Positions 1 to 10,222 of a stretch of 64,000 nucleotides of DNA are shown piece by piece. Numbering within the stretch: position 1 is the first letter of the stretch; each line of letters starts with the position of its first letter. A program made the translations under genes and the position numbers. Origin of the DNA: Diospyros lotus (taxonomy: Eukaryota; Streptophyta; Magnoliopsida; Ericales; Ebenaceae); NCBI RefSeq assembly GCF_014633365.1, contig NC_068351.1:11786907-11850906 (forward strand), given 5' to 3'. The notes beneath the pieces were generated by a model. That model did not search any database and was not told where the DNA came from. It saw nothing but the letters and a program-made list of their open reading frames with translations.

Positions 1-1083
1 AAAAACAAAAGAAGTTGTCATTTGTACCATGTCAAAAGAAGATTTCATTGTTACTTTTATTTTGCTGATACATATGATGATTGTTTTTACTTCGATTAAT
101 TGTGGAGGATAAAAGTAAGAATGTCAATAGTTCGGATTGGTCCGGTTCTATAAGAATCCAGTAACCGAGCTATTACATATAAACAAAGTCATGACCAACT
201 CGTCATACCAGATCGATTTTGGTTCTATCTAATTAACATTTAACTTCTAAATATTTTCACAAAATATGAAATTACAAACAATTTTGTTAATTAAAATAAA
301 CCCACAACTTCATTAATCCTTCAAGTCTTGAAGTAAAAGTAGAACAAAATAATTCATAGACTATCTCATCAAATGAAATTACATCGACTATTTAGTATAA
401 CAATAACACATAAAATGTTATAAATGAAAGAGTTTATGAATCTCGCTAGTTTTCTGAGAAGTGATATTATTTATATATATGTGTATATATATATATACTA
501 AAAAAATTATAATATATATATAAGTATAATACCAGTTCCGGTTCAATTCGAACCATGATTTAAAAAAAAAAAATCAGTAACCAAAATAAATATATTGGTT
601 CTTAATTTTTTAGAACCAAAACTTAATCATTGAACTATAAAACCAATCCAAAAGGCATGGTTTGGTCCAGTTTACTGATTTTTTGATATTTTTTGACAAT
701 CTTAGATAAAAGGAAGATTGATCAAATCAATAAATGCTTACGAAGATTCAAGAGAAAGTATATAGACTCAAATATGTTGTTTTCATTTTTTAATACAATA
801 TTTACAATACAAGGTATTATTTTTTTTTTATTTGGGGTTTTGTCTTATTAGATTTTTCTCAAATAAGGTTTTAATGAGATCCTAAATTATTTTTTCTTAT
901 TTTTTGTAAATTTTTATAATTTTAATAAAAATAATTAATTAATATTTTTTATTATTTTTATTTAATTTATATAAAGGGGCATACTTAAAAAAATTTGTCT
1001 CGGGCCTCCGAAAACCCGGGCCAGCTCTGCTCCAAGTAAAAAGCCCTAGACCCAAAGCGCCGATTCGCTGGCAGCTTTCGGGC
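1..1083. other. AT-rich 5' flank of the PPR gene, possible MITE
   Basis: No gene is visible here. The stretch is AT-rich, with a TA-rich run near 468-525. Between about 118 and 706 the ends look like imperfect inverted repeats: TAAGAATGTCAA on the left and the complement of TTGACAATCTTA on the right. The interior carries repeated words related to GGTTCGGATTGGTCC and their complements. That suggests an old MITE, but no target-site duplication was confirmed. Sequence just upstream of 1084 becomes GC-richer and probably holds the promoter and leader of the PPR gene. Confidence 0.4.
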
Positions 1084-1135
1084 ATGGCTGGAGCTTGGAG
1101 TTCAGCTTCAAGTTTCGGACGGCTGCAGCTCTCTA

Positions 1136-2997
1136 ATGCTTCATCATCCTGTTTCCTGGAGCTCCTTCCAAGAATCATCCCAACAACAGAATCCGCTCTC
1201 AAGCCACCTTCCAGCTCCCGCTTTCGCAGCAACCCCACAGAATCCGTTCAGCCAGTCCAGCTTCGAGCACAACTACAGAAACATATGCAGCGTCCTCCTC
1301 TCTCTGACCCGCTCCAGGTCCCTCTCTAAGGGCCTCCAACTCCACGCCCACATCGTCAAATCTGGCCTTCAGTTGATTCCTCTTCTTTCCCACAACCTCA
1401 TCAACTTCTACTCAAAATCTCAACGCCCGTATGATTCCCTGCGATGTTTTGAAGAGACCGCGGTGAAGTCATCGACTACTTGGAGCTCCGTTATATCCTC
1501 GCTTGCCCAGAATGAGCTTCCTTGGCTTGCCCTTGAATTATTTCGTCGAATGCTCGGCGTTGGTGTTCGACCGGACGACATATATTTCCCAGCGCGACCA
1601 AAGCGTGCGCGATTCTTTCGAGGTGTGATGTTGGCCGATCGGTGCATTGTCTTGCTTTGAAAAGTGGGTTTGAGGACGATGTGTTCGTGGGGAGTTCGGT
1701 TGTGGACATGTACGCGAAATGCGGGGAAATTAGGGATGCCCGGAAGACGTTCGACGGAATGCCGGAGAGAAATGTGGTTTCTTGGAGTGGGATGATATAT
1801 GGGTATACTCAGTTGGGTGAAGATGAGGAGGCGATGAAGCTGTTTAAGCAAGCTTTGTTGGAGGATTTGGAGGTTAATGATTTCACGTTTTCTAGTGTTG
1901 TAAGGGTTTGTAGCGATTCCACGCTTCTTGAATTGGGGAAGCAAATTCATGGCTTGTCCTTCAAAACTAGCTATGACTCTTCGAGCTTTGTGGGCAGCGC
2001 TCTGATTTCTTTGTACTCCAAGTGTGGAGTTATTGAAGAAGCTTATCGGGTTTTCGATGAGATACCTGCTAGGAATCTAGGCATGTGGAATGCAATGCTG
2101 ATTGCCTGTGCTCAACATTCACACACAAGCAAAGTGTTTGAATTGTTCAAACAACTGCAAAATGTTGGGTTGAAACCAAATTTCATCACTTTCTTATCCA
2201 TGCTCTATGCCTGCAGTCATGGGGGATTAGTTGAGCAGGGGAAGTATTACTTTGGGCTAATGAAGGAGTATGGGATTGAGCCGGGAGATCAACATTATGC
2301 ATCTATGGTGGACTTGCTTGGGCGTGCGGGGAAATTGCAGGATGCAGTTTCAATTATAAAGAAAATGCCCATGAAGCCAACAGAATCTGTTTGGGGAGCT
2401 TTATTAACTGGTTGTCGAATTCATGGGGACACAGAATTAGCAGCTTATGCAGCTGACAGGGTCTTCGAGTTAGGTTGCGTGAGCCCTGGGATGCAAGTGC
2501 TGTTATCTAATGCGTATGCTGCTGTGGGAAGATATGATGAGGCTGCCAAGGCCAGGAAACTGCTGAGGGACCTGGGAGTGAAGAAGGAAACAGGTTTGAG
2601 TTGGGTTGAGGAGGGAAATAAAGTTCATACATTTGCTGCTGGGGATCGGTCACACTCCAAATGTGTAGAAATTTACCAGAAGTTGGAGGAATTGGGTGAT
2701 GAAATGGAGCAGGCTGGTTATGTTGCTGACACCAGTTTTGTGCTACGAGAAGTGGATAGCGTCGAGAAGAATCAAGCAATTAGGTTCCACAGTGAAAGAC
2801 TGGCTATTGCATTTGGGCTCATTACATTTCCACCTGATAGATTGATTAGAGTTATGAAGAACTTGCGGGTGTGTGGTGATTGTCACACTGCAATAAAGTT
2901 CATGTCCAAGTGCACTGGAAGAACGATTATCGTAAGAGACAACAATAGATTTCATCGATTCAAGGATGGCAAATGCTCCTGTGGTGATTATTGGTAA
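1136..2997 (+). pseudogene. MEF1-like: DYW-class PPR RNA-editing factor, MEF1-like, one frameshift
   Basis: This reads as an intronless E/DYW-class pentatricopeptide repeat protein, a family that selects cytidines for C-to-U editing in organelle transcripts. The order and wording of motifs match Arabidopsis MEF1 (At5g52630, mitochondrial), recalled from memory. Seen in the sequence: a Ser/Pro-rich N-terminus fitting an organelle transit peptide; PLS-type repeats (e.g. VVDMYAKCGEIRDARKTFD); the E/E+ region; and a complete DYW deaminase-like domain from about codon 487, with HSERLAIAFG, the CGDCH ligands and the terminal CSCGDYW. The frame opened at 1136 ends in a stop at 1658-1660, but homology continues in another frame. 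The change lies between 1579 and 1580, where one C appears to be missing (GACGACATATA where GACGACCATATA is expected). Downstream codons start at 1582 and run cleanly to 2997. With that base present the protein would be about 620 aa. It could be a recent pseudogene, a heterozygous allele or an assembly error. Confidence 0.88.
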
Positions 2998-3473
2998 TTT
3001 CTATCTCAAGAGTATATTCACTTGGAACATCTTTCCTTTTGGTATGGATAGATAGAAAACCCTTGCATGCAGAAGCCGTTGATGATACAACTGTACCAAA
3101 ATCATTTAATTGAACATGTTTTTGATAAAGCAAGTCCATGAAAAAAATCTCTGCTTGTTGTCTGAATTGTTAGCATTGAGATTTTGTGCAGGATGGTAAA
3201 AAAAAAAAAATCATCCAGAATCAGTCGTTTGGGAGACTTGTAGTTGCCATAGAACAATCTTGTTTTTTATAAGTTGGCTGAATCTCTTGGGCCAGAGTGT
3301 GTTATGTTGTTAAGGCCCAAGCCCAACTATTTAATATCTAATCCCTTGAAGCCGAATTATTCAAAATAAGGATGTAAATACTTGCAGACCCTAATTTGAA
3401 ATGTTGATGGATGTGCCTTAACTCTTGAGAAATACAAGACTAGTAGGGGTGTGTGTTTATGTTATTTAGCAAC
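2998..3473. other. 3' flank of the PPR gene
   Basis: About 480 bases without a recognisable gene. It should include the 3' untranslated region of the PPR gene. An A-run at 3199-3211 is the only low-complexity feature noted. Confidence 0.5.
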
Positions 3474-3766
3474 CAGGGCCGGCCCAAGGCATAGGCCACT
3501 GAGGCCTATGCCTAGGGCCCCCAATTTTTTTGGGCCCCCAAAAAATATAGCAGCTGCTGGTTGGGCCCCCAAAAATACAAGTAAATCAGCAGCCATCCTC
3601 GCGAGCAAACAGAATAAAAAATTAAAGTTTGACCATTGAGAGGCATAAGAGAGAGAGAGAAGGAGAATAAAAAATTGAAAAAAGAAATTTTTAATAATTT
3701 TTATTATCTTTTAAAGGACCACAAAATTTATTATGGCCTAGGGCCCACTAAGCCTTGGGCCGGCAA
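3474..3766. mobile_element. hAT-like MITE with GGCCGGCCC-type ends
   Basis: A roughly 290-bp element with terminal inverted repeats. The left end reads CAGGGCCGGCCCAAGGC and the right end reads GCCTTGGGCCGGC, so GCCGGCCCAAGGC is shared in inverted orientation. The interior has further complementary words (CCTAGGGCCCCC and GGCCTAGGGCCC). Ends beginning CAGGGCCGG are common in plant hAT MITEs. I could not fix an 8-bp target duplication, so the superfamily is tentative. The short reading frame inside is not a gene. Confidence 0.6.
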
Positions 3767-4309
3767 TATTAATAAGTATATATCATTGATCTAAATTCTT
3801 TACCATCCATTAGAAAACTAATGCTACAGAACATAAACAAATTTATGGCAATAGCAGATTTGATCAGGATCTGACCTCAATAGTGGGATTAAGGCTTGTG
3901 ATAACCATAAGTAGATTTGATCACAGTTATATTAAGAAAATGACTGAAATTATAAGAAGCATATCTCTATATTATTTTCAAGGTCTATGTTAAGAGCCGT
4001 TGACTATGCTCACAAAATTTGTAGTATAGTGTCTTAAAGGGCCCCTTGACTTTTTTTTTTTTTTGTGGAGTGAAAGGGTCAATCTAGTGTTAATGGACCA
4101 TTGTGCATAGAATAAGTATCATCCAACCCCTCTATGAGGCTAGACTTCATAGGACTAGTTTGACACTATTAGATTCAAGCCAACTACGAATAACTCTAAT
4201 GGGTATCAGTAATAGCACTAGCACTATCATTCTATTTTCGCTTAAACTCTGCTTAAACATGGCAGATTACCACCCAACTATCATATGAGACTGTTGATTG
4301 ATGAGACTT
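3767..4309. other. Intergenic, nothing recognised
   Basis: No coding region, repeat or RNA gene is recognised. A T-run sits at 4051-4064. Confidence 0.4.
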
Positions 4310-4711
4310 TTGCTAAAATGAAGTTTAGATGAATTATGCACCTAGGAGTGGGTGGTTATTAAATATTTAGAAGTTTGTGTTTTGAGAAGGTCACAATGTA
4401 TTAGGTGGGATTCTAAGAATCATGTACTCAAAAGTTATGTTTACTACTTTTTAAGCCACAATTAGTGGAATGAAAAGAAAGAGGTAGATACAGGAAAATT
4501 GATCTTGTTACAAAGTTTTCCCCCCAAAATTCAACAACTGTGTCGGACCCTTTTCATCTTAAGGGGTATCAGAAGGCTTTTCAACAAAGTCAAATATGGC
4601 TTCTACAAGTGGTTTTCCTTGGCATCCTGTATTTGCGGAAGAAAATTATGATTACTGATCATTCAAGATGAAGGCGTTCTTGATTTGTGGGAGTCAATCG
4701 AAGTGGGGTTT
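4310..4711 (+). mobile_element. Copia remnant: LTR copy, primer site and start of gag
   Basis: Bases about 4340-4520 are closely similar to 9175-9345 (shared words GGTCACAAT, GGGATTCTAAGAA, GCCACAATTAG), as expected of two LTR copies. Next comes GGTATCAGAAGGC near 4565, a methionine-tRNA-like primer binding site. From 4594 a copia gag start follows: MASTSGFPWHPVFAEENYDY, then an in-frame stop, then SFKMKAFL. This matches the N-terminal gag motif of plant copia elements in which a Trp normally follows ENYDY. The reading is cut at 4712 by the Tat-like LTR. The exact left edge of the LTR is uncertain. Confidence 0.6.
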
Positions 4712-5121
4712 TGGACCGTACTAACTCCATTGGGCTCAGCCCCAACAATAAACCCATGGCTCGGCATCAGCCTCGATCCCTAGGCCAGATATCGACCGTC
4801 AGTGCCTTATGAGATTCTCGCAATTGTAACATGCCTCATCAACTCTGAATATCTTGACCCTCGATCCCCATTAGTATCGGAAATCTCGACTCTCTATCCT
4901 CCCACAACGGCCGATGACACGCAAGGGGCTCTCCCCTTTTCTCTTATATAAGCTAGCTGGCCATCGGTCAAGGTATGTTCTTTTCAATCTTTCAAAAATC
5001 CTACCATCTTGAGCTCATACTTACTTGAGCATTGGAGTGCTTGCAGGTGTCACCCTTCCGTTGTGCAGATAGCTGTTGCCTCAAGCTCCCCATCCGATCA
5101 TCCTTTGGGCCAGAAGGAACA
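4712..5121 (+). repeat. LTR of a Tat-like Ty3/gypsy element
   Basis: A 410-bp stretch starting TGGACCGTACTAAC and ending AGGAACA, with a TATATAA box near 4945. It is followed directly by TTTGGCGCCTATCGTGGGG, the type of primer binding site seen in Tat/Ogre-type gypsy elements. A second copy of the same LTR stands alone at 20797-21271. Family assignment is from the primer site and the following gag. Confidence 0.7.
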
Positions 5122-6900
5122 TTTGGCGCCTATCGTGGGGCTCGGTAAAACTTACTTACCCCATAAACTCACAGAAGCATTCCAAGCCATACCCAAAAGT
5201 TATCCATGGCTAGAACCAGAAGTCAGAACAACATGGCCCCCAACCAAGAGAACCAAAACACCAACCCTCGCCAACTAGAAAACCCTGCAACCAAAGAGAT
5301 CATTCTCCAGACCATCCGACGTCTTGAGAACCAAGTCGTCGAACTGACTTGCAATCACTAGCACAACCAGCGCAATGGGTGTGCCGACGATGACGAAGAA
5401 GCTAACAATCACCATTAACCCGAAGCAACCCATACCGCTGCACCTTCTACAACCCTATACACCCCCTAGTCACCCTTTTTCATAATTCATCATGTCTATA
5501 CCATTGTCGGATGGTTTCCGTCTCCCCGGCACCCTAGAGCTGTACGACAGAACCACTAATCCCCAAGAGCACCTAACCATGTTTAACTCCTTGATGCTGT
5601 TGAGTGGAGGCATTGATCCTATCATGTGTCGAGCATTCCCCAGCACACTTAAGAAATTCGCCTTATTGTGGTTCTCTACTCTTGAGTTGGGCTCCATCCA
5701 TGACTTTTTCGAGCTCGCTACCCGCTTTCTCACCCATTTCTCCATTAGCTGAGCTCATCACAAGACCTCGGTTAACCTCAGCAGGGTGAAGACGAGCCCT
5801 TACGAGCATTCATGAACCAGTTCAATCAAGAGGCCATCCAAATTCGGGACCTCAACTCTATAGTCTCCCTACACGCCATCATGGCAGGGTTAAAAGCCTG
5901 GGCCCTTTGCTGACTCCCTGGCAAGGAAGCCTCCTATCGACCTTGACGACCTCAGACTACAGGTGACAAGTTACATAAATGTAGAGGAGGTCTCGACCGC
6001 TAGACGTAACAACTCTCAGTTGAGAGCTCAACGCTAGCCGAGCCAGTAGACGGGGTTGTCGGTTGAACTTCAACATTGGCCTAATGTGGACTTCGGATGG
6101 AGAAGAGAAAGTCAGAGGGAACAAGCTGGGAAAAAGAGGGAGTGAGAGCAGGTGCTTGAACCTCCTCGACAGAGATACGACACATACACCCTGCTAACGA
6201 CCAGGAGAGATCGGATCCTCTGAGAGGTCTATAACTTAAGGATCATCCAACTCCCTAACAATTGAGGACATCAAAACCTCGGCACCCACATCGATACAGG
6301 CAAGTGCTGTGACTACCACCAGATGTACGGTCACACAACCGAGGACAGTAGAACCCCGGTGCCCACGTCGATACAAGCAAGCGCTGTGACTACCACCGGA
6401 TGTACGATCACACAATCGAGGAGTGTGCCGCATTGAAAGATCAGATCGAGCAGCTAGTTAGACAAGGCCACCTCAGCCAGTATGTCTACAGAAGGAGAAG
6501 TCGAAGCAGGGAGACCAAGGTTAAAGAAGGAGCCATAGCCCACAGAAGAGGCTGAGAGCCGAGGAGTTGCAGAATGCCAGGGCGGCTCTTGCAAACCAAA
6601 TAAAGGGAGTTATAGACACCATTTTCGAAGGCTTCGCAGGAGGAGGAGACTCCAGCTTGATAAGAAAGCGGCATCTCAGGGCAACAGTGTTTGTTAGTAG
6701 TATTGAGTAGAGGCATAATAGGATGGCCCGACACTCGATGATCTCTTTCACCGATAGGGATTTCGAAGGGATTGACCAAAACCTAGACAATCCCATGGTG
6801 ATATCCGTCATGACTGCCAACTACGTTATCTAGAAGGTCCTCGTCAACCAAGGAAGTTCGACCGACCTATTGTGCCTGTTGACCTTCATCTTCACGAGGA
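5122..6900 (+). mobile_element. Degenerate Tat-like gypsy gag and protease start
   Basis: A broken gag region. Around 5492-5750 the translation contains YDRTTNPQEHLTMFNSLML, a CRAFPSTLKKFALLWFSTL segment and then FFELATRF, which match the plant retrotransposon gag of Tat-type elements. Around 6310-6480 come CDYHQMYGHTTEDC-like words, present twice because of a 77-bp tandem duplication (6264-6340 and 6341-6417), then LKDQIEQLVRQGHLSQYV. Around 6745-6885 is a protease start with the words VISVMTANYV and VLVNQGSSTDLLCL; the normal DSGSS active site reads NQGSS, so the catalytic Asp is lost. Several stops and frame changes make it non-functional. No reverse transcriptase follows. Confidence 0.75.
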
Positions 6901-6918
6901 CTACCTTCCTTGAGGACA

Positions 6919-6951
6919 TGTAGCCCCAATATCCTCTCTATTGGGGCTACA
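6919..6951. repeat. Perfect 13-bp inverted repeat (hairpin)
   Basis: TGTAGCCCCAATA (6919-6931) and its exact complement TATTGGGGCTACA (6939-6951) are separated by 7 bases. It lies at the end of the Tat-like gag remnant, and its function is unknown. Confidence 0.8.
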
Positions 6952-7106
6952 TATCTCAGTATCATCTTCATCTTCACTATGTTCAACTGTGAGAACTATT
7001 TGCCTTGAGGACATTCATTCGATTGATGTCCTAGTTGGTTATATCTAAAACACTTTCTTGATGTAGGTTTGGCATAGGGGTTAAACCCTTTTTGTGCCTC
7101 CTTCGT

Positions 7107-8177
7107 TTATGTGACTTTTTGCTTACCTACAACCTTATCCTCCCTATATCGATCAGCACATACTTGATTTCCTTGGGATTGTGTTGTACTATCTTTATTA
7201 GCTATTGCTTTATATTGATCAACATATGTCTTATGTGAATAATCAGTTTGCTCTTTTTCTCGTAGCATTAGCTTTGCCTTTAACGCCATATTCTTGGACT
7301 TAGCTAGAGTTCGCAGCACCTGTATCCCTATATAGTCTTTGATGGTTGCTTTCAAGCTTTCCAAGTACCTAGCCACTTGCTACCCTTCACTTTCTCTTAA
7401 GTCAGTCTGCTATGACAACCACATAAATTCAATGATATATTCATGAACAATCTGTAGTCCCTGTTAACATCTTTGATATTGCTAAAACAATAACTGATCA
7501 TAATCAAGAGGAAGAAAACCTCTTTCTAATAATTGCTTAATTCAGAACCAAGTTCGAATTGGAGGCCTACCCTCTCTTTCCCTATAGTTTTACTCTCTAT
7601 TCCACCAGGCAAAAGCACCCTCTTTTAATTGGCGCGTCACTAGCTTTACTCTCCTATCTTTAGGTATTTTCATGTATTCAAAGAATCTATCAATTTCAAC
7701 AATCTAGTCTAGGAATTCTTTAATATTTAGGTTTCCATTGAAGTATAGAATGTTTACCTTCAACTTGAATTCATTTTTGTCCCTGTAAGCGTTTCTCCAG
7801 TGACCTTGATTGTATTGATTATTCTTGTGATAATCTCTCATAAGTTCTTCTAGGTCTTCATCTTCTATATCTTCATCATAGGTAGGTTGACTTTGTTGAT
7901 TTGCAAGACCAAGTCTACTGAAATGACCACTTATAAGTAACGCCTCATTTTCTTGATCTTTGTTGACACTTAAGGCTAAGGCGTCTAGGTGATTTGCCAT
8001 TTCTTTGAAATGCCTTTCTAGGCATTAGAATAAGAAATCCATCATGTTCTCCATTGCCTTTAATGTCGTCTCAAGATTTGAGGTCTCAATTCCCCAATCA
8101 TTGCCAAGAGAATCGACACTGCCAACGTTGTCATCACCGACCATCAACTAAGTGAGTTTGCCTACTCTGATACCAAC
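7107..8177 (-). mobile_element. Gypsy-type gag remnant on the minus strand with primer site
   Basis: On the minus strand, reading from 8177 down, the primer binding site GGTATCAGAGTAGGCA comes first (about 8162-8174). A gag start at 8000 follows (MANHLDALALSVNKD), then an acidic stretch YDEDIEDEDLEELMRDY, and then ILYFNGNLNIKEFLD, a typical gypsy gag core word. A second frame (7376-7107) has MARYLESLKATIKDYIGIQV and later gag-like residues. Frames are broken, and no protease or polymerase is visible before about 7100. This is a truncated element whose 5' LTR lies just above it at 8178. Confidence 0.65.
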
Positions 8178-9177
8178 TGATGCAGCGTAGGAAACAATTT
8201 TAACCAATTTCATGATGAAACCAAGGACAAAACCAAATTTAGAAGAAAAAAATATGATATTATTCAAAAGATGTTCTCTAAACTTATAACAAGAATATTT
8301 ATAGTGTAACATCTCGCATTGATCGATAGGAAGGAGTAGATCAACTTACCCTGATGGACCTACACGAACTTCTCAGGGATCATCCTATCCTTGAGCTACT
8401 CTAGCGTAAGCATGCTTAATTCGGGAGTTCTTTATCCATATTCAAGCCAAAAGGTATCCAAATGGTGTTATTTTCTTCTTTACTATCTTTGATATATATA
8501 CAACTTCTCTAGAGTCCCTTATTGGACCTAACATTGGGCTCTCGAGGTATCGCATTCCCCATTTTGAGCACATGACGTCCTCGTCACGTGACTTTACAAC
8601 TGGTCCCAGATATTCTCCCCTTTAGGGGCTACCATCTTAGAAGTTTGCCAGGAACCGTTTCTTGTTCAGGCCCTAGCACCATTCTTTATCCTCATCGGAC
8701 CGCCTTCTTTAAGGGTTGGCTCTGATACCACCTGTGACTTCCCGCATCAAGCGATAGGAAGAACTAGATTAACTTATCCTGATGGACCTACGCGAACTTT
8801 TTAGGGGTTACTCATACTTGAGCTACCTTAGCTCAAACATGCTTAATTCGGGAGTTCTTTATCTATATTCAGTCCAAAATATATTCAGCTGGTGTTATTT
8901 CATTCCTTACTATCCTCGATATATATACAACTTCTCTAGAGTTATTTCTTGGACTTGACCTTGGACTCTCAGGGTATTACATATAAGTTAACATTAAACC
9001 TGAATTAGGTTGGAAAAAGAAATCTTAATAGAATTAGGAAAAAGAAAAACAAAAAGTCAAATTCTCTTTGAAGCAGGAAACATAGGAAATCCTAAAACTA
9101 AAAGGGCTCATTGGGCTTCTTTCGGACTAGCTTTTGCTTGTCTATTTGGTCCAAATAGACACTTTTTAAGATGATCC
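8178..9177 (-). repeat. LTR of the gag remnant, split by a nested TRIM
   Basis: The inner end starts TGATGCAGCGTAGG at 8178, next to the primer site. Matching sequence runs to about 8304, is interrupted by the 677-bp element at 8305-8981, and resumes from 8982 to about 9177. A solo copy of the same LTR sits at 61291-61640, uninterrupted and flanked by a perfect target duplication. Shared words include AGGAAATCCTAA, GGCTTCTTTCGGACT and AAGAATATTTATAG. The outer edge is approximate. Confidence 0.7.
8305..8981 (-). mobile_element. TRIM (terminal-repeat retrotransposon in miniature), 677 bp
   Basis: Two direct repeats of about 250 bp bound it: 8305-8554 (starts TGTAACATCTCGC, ends GGTATCGCA) and 8733-8981 (starts TGTGACTTCCCGC, ends GGTATTACA). 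Between them, next to the second copy, the minus strand reads TGGTATCAGAGCCAACCC, a methionine-tRNA-like primer site. Next to the first copy, the minus strand reads CTCAAAATGGGGAA, a polypurine tract. The interior is only about 178 bp and has no coding capacity. Flanks TATAG and TATAA are a near-perfect 5-bp target duplication. These are the defining traits of a TRIM; this one is nested in an older LTR. Confidence 0.85.
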
Positions 9178-9372
9178 ACATTAGGTTATTAAATACTCAA
9201 GAGGTTTTGTGTTTGATAAGGTCACAATTTATCAAATGGGATTCTAAGAACCATGTATTGAAATGAAGTCATGTCTCCTAGTTTTTACGCCACAATTAGA
9301 CGGTAGGTACAGAAAAATTATTATTCTTACAAAGTTCCCTTCTATAATTTTAATAGAGATATAAAACATTAA
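9178..9372 (+). repeat. Second copy of the copia LTR seen at 4340-4520
   Basis: Similar to 4340-4520 over about 165 bp, including GATAAGGTCACAAT, GGGATTCTAAGAACCATGTA and GCCACAATTAG. It may be the 3' LTR of the copia remnant or an independent solo LTR. Its right part is interrupted by the Harbinger-type element at 9373. Confidence 0.5.
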
Positions 9373-10219
9373 GGGTGCGTTTGATTGCAAGCATGTAATT
9401 TGTATGAAAAAAAAATATTTTCTAAGCAATTCAATTGCCTATAATTATATTTTAGGAAAAATATCAATTGAAGGTGTTTGATTGGTTTAATTTTTTACCT
9501 AGAAATTACTATAATTTTCTAACTTTTGGTGTTTGATTACGATTATTTTTCATAAAAATAATCACATATACACTAATCAATAATATACAAATTAATAATT
9601 AATTACAAAAATAAATTAAAAATACATACACAAAATATTCAAAAAAATAAATCAAACACAAATATATATCTCTCAATTCATCCATCATTCCTCACTGCTC
9701 TTTCTATCTATCTATCTATCTATCTATATATATATATATATATAGAAAGAGAGATAAATCCATCTTTGTTGTTGAGCAACGAGGAAGAAAATGTATATAT
9801 ACATTTTTGCGTGTAATTTGTTCTTCACCTCCTTTCGCCCCCACTTGATGTAGCGTCTCTTCCGCTCCTACAAAAAGGCCGCCGCCTTACCTCCGCCTCC
9901 CATTGCCGGCCAATCCCTCAAAGCCAACATCACTCAGGCAATCCATCTCCTAGCGACTATTGCAGACTCATTGGGAAGGGAAAGATCAAGTTCTGGTCCA
10001 TCCTCTTTCCAAGACACGTTTTGACGCTAGCCTAGAAAACAATTTCTCTACTCTCTCATGGAAATTCATTTTCTAGCAAAAGTGGGAAAAGAGAGTCACG
10101 TGATTCCAAGTGAGAAAATATTTTTCATGAAAAATTTGATCAATTAAATACTTCAAAAACTAAAATTTAGATAGAAAATGACAATTTTTCATGAAAAAAG
10201 TGGCCAATCAAACAGGCCG
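9373..10219. mobile_element. Non-autonomous PIF/Harbinger-type element, 847 bp
   Basis: The left end GGGTGCGTTTGATTG and the complement of the right end (CGGCCTGTTTGATTG) are imperfect inverted repeats. The element is flanked by TAA on both sides (9370-9372 and 10220-10222), the usual 3-bp target of this superfamily. Ends rich in GTTTGATTG and a TAA duplication fit Tourist-like elements. It has no transposase. The interior holds an ATCT/TA simple repeat at about 9706-9743. Confidence 0.75.
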
Positions 10220-10222
10220 TAA

